Below are positions 58,656 through 64,000 of a DNA stretch of 64,000 nucleotides, one piece after another. The notes beneath the pieces are model-generated. The model did not search any database. It had not been told where the DNA came from and was given only the letters and a program-made list of their open reading frames with translations. The position numbers and the translations under genes were made by a program. Source of the DNA: Bacillus cereus G9842 (lineage in GTDB: Bacteria > Bacillota > Bacilli > Bacillales > Bacillaceae_G). Each line of letters starts with the position of its first letter. The first letter of the stretch is position 1. Location: positions 4,316,001 through 4,380,000 of the forward strand of contig NC_011772.1 of assembly GCF_000021305.1 (NCBI RefSeq), given 5' to 3'.

Positions 58656-60185
58656 TCACACAAGTTGTAGTTTTCTCTTTACTCGAACAATCTCTTTCTT
58701 TCCTACATTTCTATCTGGATAATCACTCCGGTAATGCCCACCAATACTTTCTTCTCTTTGCAGAGCTGACACAACTATAAGCTCACAAACCGTTAACATA
58801 TTAATAAGTGTTATCTCTTCATTCGTAAGAACATCATGTTGTAATATCATATTTCGAACACCGTACTTACTAAGCCATCTCTTCGCATAAGATAAACTTT
58901 GCTCTGTTCGCACAATCCCAACATATTTCATCATGCATTTTTGTATTTCTTCTTTCGTCGGTAAATGATTCAGAACGATAAACTTCGCTTCCTTTTCGGC
59001 TAGCATGCTCACCTTTTCTTTTGTCTCTCTAGATAAAATGTGTCGTCCGATTCTTTTTCCAAACACAAGACCTTCTAATAATGAATTACTCGCTAATCTA
59101 TTTGCACCATGAACCCCATTACAAGCTACTTCACCGACTGCGTATAGGTTCGGAATAGACGTCTCTCCATCACAGTTCGTTTTCACGCCGCCCATGTGAA
59201 AATGAGTACCGGGCACGACTGGAATAAGTTTTTTATTTATATCGACTCCATTTGTTTTACATATCGATGACACGGTCGGAAAGCGTTGTTCAAAGTTTTG
59301 AATCATTTCGATGTTTAAGTACACTTTTTCACCCACAAGTAGCTGTTCATGAATAGCCCTTGCGACTACATCACGAGGCGCTAGATCCTGTTCGGAATGT
59401 ATATCCATCATAAAACGCTGCCCTTTTCCATTTATAAGAACAGCTCCTTCTCCGCGAACAGCTTCGGACACGAGGCCGGAACAACGCCCACCCGCGTATA
59501 ACATCGTCGGATGAAATTGTATAAACTCTAAATCTACAAGCTCTCCGCCTGCACGGTACACCATTGCAAGTCCATCGCCTGTAATTGTCTCATCATTAGA
59601 AGTAAAGGCGTATAAACCGCCAATACCGCCTGAAGCTAACACCGTATAATCTGCATTGTAACGTTTCAGTTCTCCTTTATTGTTACGAGTTAAAGCCCCA
59701 ACACATTTATCTTTTTCTATAATAAAATCGAGCACCATTTCCTGTTCCACTACCGTAACGTATGGAGCTACTTCTTGAATAAGATGCTCTAATAAATTCT
59801 TTCCTGTTGCATCGCCACCTGCATGTAAAATACGACGTTTTCGATGCGCTCCTTCTTTTCCAAGATGAGGACCTGTTTCATCTCCATCAAATTTCATTCC
59901 TCTTTCAATAAGGTTATTAATTTCTTTCGGCCCTTCCTCGACTAAATAACGGACCACTTCTTCATTATTATAATGACACCCTGCTACTAACGTATCTTCA
60001 AAATGATCATTAGGATTGTCATATGTAGCTACCGCTGCGGCAATTCCACCTTGAGCTAAATGTGTATTATTATTACGTTTCGTCTCCTTTGTGATAATAA
60101 TCACATTCTTTTCGTGACAAATCTCTTTTGCAACACGAAGTGCCGCAACGCCACTTCCAATAATTAAGACATCTGCACTTGGCAT
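58656..60185 (-). CDS. nadB: NadB, L-aspartate oxidase
   Basis: A 509-aa FAD enzyme of the succinate dehydrogenase flavoprotein family. The FAD loop is VLIIGSGVAALRVA near residue 5, then NNNTHLAQGGIAAAV, and HFHMGGVKTNCDG carries active-site histidine residues. It oxidises aspartate to iminoaspartate, the substrate of NadA. It is first in the nad operon; the ATG follows AGGAGGCAAC. Confidence 0.97.
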   Translation of the reverse strand: MPSADVLIIGSGVAALRVAKEICHEKNVIIITKETKRNNNTHLAQGGIAAAVATYDNPNDHFEDTLVAGCHYNNEEVVRYLVEEGPKEINNLIERGMKFDGDETGPHLGKEGAHRKRRILHAGGDATGKNLLEHLIQEVAPYVTVVEQEMVLDFIIEKDKCVGALTRNNKGELKRYNADYTVLASGGIGGLYAFTSNDETITGDGLAMVYRAGGELVDLEFIQFHPTMLYAGGRCSGLVSEAVRGEGAVLINGKGQRFMMDIHSEQDLAPRDVVARAIHEQLLVGEKVYLNIEMIQNFEQRFPTVSSICKTNGVDINKKLIPVVPGTHFHMGGVKTNCDGETSIPNLYAVGEVACNGVHGANRLASNSLLEGLVFGKRIGRHILSRETKEKVSMLAEKEAKFIVLNHLPTKEEIQKCMMKYVGIVRTEQSLSYAKRWLSKYGVRNMILQHDVLTNEEITLINMLTVCELIVVSALQREESIGGHYRSDYPDRNVGKKEIVRVKRKLQLV

Positions 60186-60216
60186 AATTGTTGCCTCCTA
60201 CTTTACACTTTTCAAC

Positions 60217-60226
60217 TGTCTTGACA
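60217..60226. promoter_or_regulatory. Putative NadR (NiaR) operator shared by nadB and nifS
   Basis: TGTCTTGACA contains the inverted halves TGTC and GACA. It covers the -35 (TTGACA, 60221-60226) of the nifS promoter and lies at the predicted transcript start of nadB, so one bound repressor could block both. The repressor gene nadR is the second gene of the nifS operon. Match to the NiaR motif is from memory. Confidence 0.6.
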
Positions 60227-60250
60227 CCTATATTTACATAGTTTTAAAAT
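60221..60250 (+). promoter_or_regulatory. Promoter of nifS-nadR
   Basis: TTGACA (60221-60226) and TAAAAT (60245-60250), spacer 18 bp, on the plus strand. Confidence 0.7.
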
Positions 60251-60258
60251 AATGACAA
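60231..60258 (-). promoter_or_regulatory. Promoter of nadB-nadC-nadA
   Basis: TTGTCA (60253-60258) and TAAATA (60231-60236), spacer 16 bp, on the minus strand; it overlaps the divergent nifS promoter. Confidence 0.6.
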
Positions 60259-60337
60259 GAGTTTTTTTATAATTCTTATTTTCACTACCATTTAAAAAGT
60301 AAAAGAAATGTAACTCTTACTAGAGAGAGGAACTTAC

Positions 60338-61480
60338 ATGATGATATATCTTGACTATGCAGCTACTACACCTATGAGCGAGGAAGCGTTACAAACATAT
60401 ATGAAAGCAGCTTCTCAATACTTCGGAAATGAACAAAGTTTACATGACATTGGAGGAACGGCTTCTTCTTTATTACAAGTTTGCCGAAAAACATTCGCGG
60501 AAATGATTGGTGGAAAAGAACAAGGAGTATTCTTCACAAGCGGTGGCTCAGAATCAAACTATCTTGCAATCCAATCACTTCTAAATGCCCGAAATAAGAA
60601 GCATATTATTACGACACCTATGGAACATGCATCCATTCGAAGTTATTTTCAATCTCTAAAATCAAAAGGCTATACGATCACTGAAATTCCTGTTGATAAA
60701 AGCGGACTCATTTGTTTAGTAGATTTAGAGGCATCTATTACAGAAGATACTGTGCTAGCAAGTATACAGCATGGAAACTCTGAAATCGGAACCGTTCAAA
60801 ACATTACAGAAATCGGGGCAATTTTGAAAAAATATAATGTTTTATTTCATACGGATTGTGTGCAAACGTTTGGTAAACTGCCTATCCATGTTTTTGAGAT
60901 GGGGATTGATAGTCTTTCTGTTTCAGCACATAAAATATACGGACCAAAAGGTGTCGGCGCTTGCTACATAAATCCGCAATCTCGCTGGGAACAAGTATTT
61001 CCAGGAACTTCTCACGAAAAAGGATTTCGCCCAGGTACAGTTAACGTTCCCGGCATCGCATCTTTTTTAACAGCTGCTGAAAATATATTAAAAACTCAAT
61101 GGGAAGAAAGTTTACGTTTTAAAGAGTTACGATCCTACTTTTTAGAGCAAATACAAACACTTCCGCTAGAAATTGAAGTAGAAGGTCATTCTACTTCTTG
61201 TTTACCACATATTGTTGGGGTTACAATAAAAGGAATAGAAGGTCAATATACTATGCTAGAATGTAATCGTCATGGTATTGCCATTTCCACCGGAAGTGCT
61301 TGCCAAGTCGGTAAACAAGAACCTTCGAAAACCATGCTTGCAATTGGAAAAACGTATGAAGAGGCCAAACAATATGTCCGCTTCTCTTTCGGACAACAAA
61401 CAACGAAAGATCAAATTGATACTACTATTCATGCACTACACACAATTGGAAATCAATTTTATAGAGGTGTTAAATCATAA
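60338..61480 (+). CDS. nifS: NifS-like cysteine desulfurase of the NAD pathway
   Basis: A 380-aa class V PLP enzyme: FFTSGGSESNYLAIQ, PLP lysine in SVSAHKIYGPKGVGA near residue 203, active cysteine in STGSACQVG near residue 325. In B. subtilis the divergent nifS/nadS supplies sulfur for the NadA Fe-S cluster. It precedes nadR, overlapping it by one base (TAATGA). It is distinct from yrvO at 25 kb. Confidence 0.95.
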   Translation: MMIYLDYAATTPMSEEALQTYMKAASQYFGNEQSLHDIGGTASSLLQVCRKTFAEMIGGKEQGVFFTSGGSESNYLAIQSLLNARNKKHIITTPMEHASIRSYFQSLKSKGYTITEIPVDKSGLICLVDLEASITEDTVLASIQHGNSEIGTVQNITEIGAILKKYNVLFHTDCVQTFGKLPIHVFEMGIDSLSVSAHKIYGPKGVGACYINPQSRWEQVFPGTSHEKGFRPGTVNVPGIASFLTAAENILKTQWEESLRFKELRSYFLEQIQTLPLEIEVEGHSTSCLPHIVGVTIKGIEGQYTMLECNRHGIAISTGSACQVGKQEPSKTMLAIGKTYEEAKQYVRFSFGQQTTKDQIDTTIHALHTIGNQFYRGVKS

Positions 61481-62022
61481 TGAAACAAAATGAACAAAAA
61501 AAGATTTTAGGTGAAGAAAGACGACAGCTTATCCTCCAGTGGCTTCTCGCTGCAAATGAGCCGTTATCTGGAAATGAACTATCGAAGAAGACAAACGTAA
61601 GTAGGCAAGTTATCGTGCAAGATATTTCCTTACTTAAAGCACGAAACGAACCAATTATTGCGACTGCTCAAGGCTATTTATATTTAAAGCCACAAGAGAA
61701 ACAACAAGCTTTTGAACGCGTAATCGTATGCCAGCACAAACCAGCAGAAGTACGTCAAGAACTTACAATGCTTGTTGATCACGGTGTTACGATTAAAGAC
61801 GTAAAAGTTGAGCATCCTGTATACGGCGATTTAACAGCATCTATTATGGTAAGTAATCGCTTTGATGTAGAACAATATTTACAAAAAATAGAAAACACAA
61901 ATGCTTCTTACCTTTCGCAACTAACAGATGGTATTCACTTACATACAATTGAGGCCGATTCTAAAGAAAAGTTAGATGCTGCTTGCAAGGCACTGGATAA
62001 AGCAGGATTTCTCGTTTATTAA
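61480..62022 (+). CDS. nadR: NadR (NiaR/YrxA), NAD biosynthesis repressor
   Basis: A 180-aa regulator with an N-terminal winged helix (RRQLILQWLLAANEPLSGNELSKK, TNVSRQVIVQDISLLKA) and a C-terminal 3H domain containing three conserved histidines (DHGVTIKDVKVEHPVYG and GIHLHTIEA) that bind a metal and nicotinate. It represses the nad genes when nicotinate is present. It is translated after nifS with overlap; both are divergent from nadBCA. Confidence 0.95.
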   Translation: MKQNEQKKILGEERRQLILQWLLAANEPLSGNELSKKTNVSRQVIVQDISLLKARNEPIIATAQGYLYLKPQEKQQAFERVIVCQHKPAEVRQELTMLVDHGVTIKDVKVEHPVYGDLTASIMVSNRFDVEQYLQKIENTNASYLSQLTDGIHLHTIEADSKEKLDAACKALDKAGFLVY

Positions 62023-62025
62023 TGT

Positions 62026-62062
62026 AAAGCACAGAGTTTTTATAATTCTCTGTGCTTTTTTA
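62026..62062 (+). terminator. Terminator of nifS-nadR
   Basis: AAAGCACAGAG and CTCTGTGCTTT form an 11-bp perfect stem, followed by a T run. Confidence 0.92.
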
Positions 62063-62101
62063 ATGCTATAATATTGTAATCAATCGTAAAGGAGATCACT
62101 T

Positions 62102-62749
62102 ATGGGAATTAAACTCGTTCACTTTAGCATTGGCAAACCGAAACAAATGAAATATAGCGAAGATAAAGAAATGATTACTGGTATATGTAAGGAACTTACA
62201 GAAGAAGCTTTCCTCTCAAAAGATGGATTCCTCGGCGATGACGTAGCAGATTTAAAACATCATGGCGGTCCTGATCGAGCTGTTTGTGTATACCCACACG
62301 AGCATTACGCACTATGGGAAGAGGAATTTCAAACTACGCTTCCAGCTTCCACATTTGGCGAAAACATTACCGTAACAAATATGTTAGAGCGTGATGTTTG
62401 CATCGGAGATACATATCAACTAGGTGAAGCAATCATTCAAGTGACACAAGCAAGAGTACCTTGTAGCACTATTTCAAAACGCCTCGGTATTCCTGGCATT
62501 TTGCCGCGCATTGTAGCAACTGGATTTACTGGCTACCTATGCCGTGTTCTTCAAGAAGGTACTGTACGTAAAGATTCTAAAATTACATTACTAGAACGTC
62601 AACCGAGCAATATTTCTGTGTTGTTCTCTAACGAAATCTATTTTCATAATAGAAAAGATAAAGATGGCATAGAAAAAATTCTTGCTGTTCCAGAACTAGC
62701 TGATATTTGGCGTGGTCAGTTAGAAGAGCGTCTTGTGAAGTTAAAATAA
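62102..62749 (+). CDS. MOSC domain protein (YiiM-like)
   Basis: A 215-aa MOSC-domain protein. The GDDVADLKHHGGPDRAVCVYPHEHY region and the conserved cysteine in QARVPCSTISKRLG (about residue 119) are family marks, and a 3-alpha C-terminal extension as in YiiM follows. MOSC proteins handle molybdenum cofactor with a thiol ligand; YiiM members reduce N-hydroxylated bases. A single gene preceded by AAGGAGATC. Confidence 0.87.
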   Translation: MGIKLVHFSIGKPKQMKYSEDKEMITGICKELTEEAFLSKDGFLGDDVADLKHHGGPDRAVCVYPHEHYALWEEEFQTTLPASTFGENITVTNMLERDVCIGDTYQLGEAIIQVTQARVPCSTISKRLGIPGILPRIVATGFTGYLCRVLQEGTVRKDSKITLLERQPSNISVLFSNEIYFHNRKDKDGIEKILAVPELADIWRGQLEERLVKLK

Positions 62750-62788
62750 AGAATCCCACCAGGTAAAACAGTATTAAGTTCTGATATG

Positions 62789-62846
62789 CTCCCCATTAGG
62801 TAGACAGATAAAAAATAAAAATCTGTTTATCTAATGGGAGTATTTT
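62789..62846 (+). terminator. Long terminator hairpin after the MOSC gene
   Basis: CTCCCCATTAGGTAGACAGAT pairs, with a few wobbles, with ATCTGTTTATCTAATGGGAG around an A-rich loop, followed by TATTTTTATTTT. Confidence 0.85.
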
Positions 62847-62870
62847 TATTTTCTCTTCCTTCACGTCCAA

Positions 62871-62897
62871 ACATATAAAAATATATTTCATATTATA
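62871..62897 (+). promoter_or_regulatory. Sigma-K-type promoter of the cysteine-containing protein
   Basis: AC (62871-62872), exactly 16 bp, then CATATTATA (62889-62897) matches the sigma-K pattern AC-N16-CATANNNTA perfectly. It lies 45 bp before the ATG at 62942. Confidence 0.65.
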
Positions 62898-62941
62898 TAT
62901 GGACAACCTTTAACCCTTATATATGAAGGGAGTGATTAGTT

Positions 62942-63412
62942 ATGGCAGATTACTTCTTAAAAAATGGAAAAAAATATTATAAGAAAAATGATCATCCATG
63001 TAATTCTTCAAATTCAGATTCAACTAACTGTTTTATACAGAACTATACTATTTTCGGTACGGAAGATACCCCTCAAGATCTTGATATAACAACTGGAATT
63101 CCTCGAACTGTATTTGAAAACTTCACTAAAAATCATAATAAGACACTTATTAAATTTAGTTTCAGTCCTGCATTTGCAACAACGATTAGATTAACAATTG
63201 CAAGATTAAACCATCGCTCTCCACTTACATTTACCTTAACACCAGGAGATATTAAAACATTTTTAGTAGAAGATGTTTTGAGTATTACTTTCTCAGATAC
63301 TGTAGCTCCATCTACACTTAATCTATTAATACAACAAACGAATTGTATTTGCTGCGGTAATTCGAACAATGATGAATCCTATTATTATAATAGTTGTAAT
63401 GATGCGTACTAA
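62942..63412 (+). CDS. Putative spore surface protein with cysteine termini
   Basis: A 156-aa protein of unknown function preceded by GGGAGTGA. It starts MADYFLKNGKKYYKKNDHPC; cysteines at about 20, 30 and a CICC cluster near residue 136 flank a core of about 100 residues rich in alternating hydrophobic strands (TLIKFSFSPAFATTIRLTIA, SPLTFTLTPGDIKTFLVED), suggesting a beta-sandwich. The C-terminus is Asn/Ser/Tyr-rich. No signal peptide. A sigma-K-type promoter suggests late mother-cell expression and hence the coat or exosporium. Resemblance to the DUF3992/Ena appendage layout is only in general form. Confidence 0.7.
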   Translation: MADYFLKNGKKYYKKNDHPCNSSNSDSTNCFIQNYTIFGTEDTPQDLDITTGIPRTVFENFTKNHNKTLIKFSFSPAFATTIRLTIARLNHRSPLTFTLTPGDIKTFLVEDVLSITFSDTVAPSTLNLLIQQTNCICCGNSNNDESYYYNSCNDAY

Positions 63413-63446
63413 AAACACGACAAAAGAGTGACCTATTCCTAACAGA

Positions 63447-63485
63447 AAGCCGTCCTAAAATATCTTTTAGGACGGCTTCTTTATT
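63447..63485. terminator. Terminator of the cysteine-containing protein gene
   Basis: AAGCCGTCCTAAAA and TTTTAGGACGGCTT form a perfect 14-bp stem around TATC, followed by CTTTATTTT. Confidence 0.92.
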
Positions 63486-63589
63486 TTGCTAGCTTAATTA
63501 CATCACTTACTCCAATAGAATCGATAGCTTACTCTGCCTCAAACCGATAAACAACTTTTCATTTCAAACAAGTTTAACAACAGCTCCCT

Positions 63590-64000
63590 TTACAACCAAT
63601 AAGAAGAATAACTCCCCAGCACAGTAACAGAAAAACCGAGTGCTTCAAGTTCCATAGTTACGCCTGGCAATAATACGTCATCATACGCTTTATCGACATC
63701 GATTAAGAAAAAGTAATTTCCAAGACCTGTTTTCATCGGACGCGATTCGATTTTTGATAAGTTTAATTTTCTCCATGCGAAAGCTGATAACACTTGATAT
63801 AGGGCACCTGCATAATCTGCAGGTAACGTTATCATAAGCGTCGTTTTCTCTCCGCGGTTCTCTCCGTTATTCGGGAGTACTGCTTTCTTTTTCTTATGGA
63901 GTACTAGGAAACGTGTGTGATTATTTTTATGCGTATGAATGCTACGCCTCACAATTGTTAATCCATATTTTTCTGCAGCTGCTTCATTTGCAATAGCGGC
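63590..64000 (-). CDS. pheA: PheA, prephenate dehydratase (C-terminal part)
   Basis: About 137 codons of the 3' end are present; the gene continues past the right edge. The end of the catalytic domain (AIANEAAAEKYGLTIV) is followed by an ACT domain (TTLMITLPADYAGALYQVLSAFAWRKLNLSKIESRP) that binds phenylalanine for feedback control. The enzyme turns prephenate into phenylpyruvate. Position next to nadR matches B. subtilis pheA. Prephenate is also the hydroxyl donor of the TrhP system at 9-11 kb. Confidence 0.93.
   Translation of the reverse strand, partial: AAIANEAAAEKYGLTIVRRSIHTHKNNHTRFLVLHKKKKAVLPNNGENRGEKTTLMITLPADYAGALYQVLSAFAWRKLNLSKIESRPMKTGLGNYFFLIDVDKAYDDVLLPGVTMELEALGFSVTVLGSYSSYWL

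Overview
This window is chromosomal DNA of a low-GC, endospore-forming Firmicute, almost certainly a member of the Bacillus cereus group (cereus/thuringiensis/anthracis). The reasons are: near-complete gene-order agreement with the yrr/yrv/yrb/nad part of the B. subtilis chromosome; several sporulation genes (spoVB, bofC, safA, rsfA, pbpI, a YhcN/YlaJ lipoprotein); strong AGGAGG ribosome sites; and a tandem repeat of about 157 bp whose size fits the bcr repeats of the B. cereus group. I cannot name the species. I see no prophage, insertion sequence, tRNA, rRNA or CRISPR array; this is mostly conserved core genome.

Layout. 1-4.0 kb: start of adhE behind two Rex/Fnr-type operators, then the yrrT-mtnN-mccA-mccB operon that recycles S-adenosylhomocysteine and turns homocysteine into cysteine. 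4.1-8.3 kb: yrzA, yrrS, pbpI, a lipoprotein, and greA behind an attenuator-like leader. 8.5-17.6 kb: udk with the three enzymes for the tRNA wobble base 5-methoxyuridine (trhP2, trhP1, trmR), then mltG, yrzB, ruvX, ireB and alaS with a T-box. 17.8-26.1 kb: small membrane and zinc-ribbon proteins, yrrI, recD2, yrrB, the tRNA 2-thiouridine pair mnmA-yrvO, and cymR, the likely repressor of the operon at the left end.

26.3-43.8 kb: rarA and rsfA on the plus strand; tcdA; a repeat-filled gap; hisS-aspS under a T-box with overlapping Asp/His specifier codons; then dtd-relA, apt-recJ, a cation efflux protein, secDF with a long leader, and comN. 44.0-52.8 kb: spoVB, yrbG, yrzE, the queuosine/recombination run yajC-tgt-queA-yrzS-ruvB-ruvA, a Fur-controlled siderophore-binding lipoprotein, and bofC.

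52.9-64.0 kb: an unassigned structured RNA element, a small membrane protein that appears frameshifted at its 5' end, a YhcN/YlaJ (CoxA-like) lipoprotein, the highly repetitive coat-assembly protein SafA, the NAD operon nadB-nadC-nadA divergent from nifS-nadR across a shared operator, a MOSC protein, a cysteine-containing protein behind a perfect sigma-K-type promoter, and the 3' part of pheA.

The most interesting unexplained items are non-coding: the greA leader, the secDF leader with a 16-codon open frame, the folded RNA near 53.0 kb, the hisS T-box, the repeat element between tcdA and aspS, and a cysteine-rich short frame that ends inside the trmR ribosome site. No clearly new multi-gene system was found.
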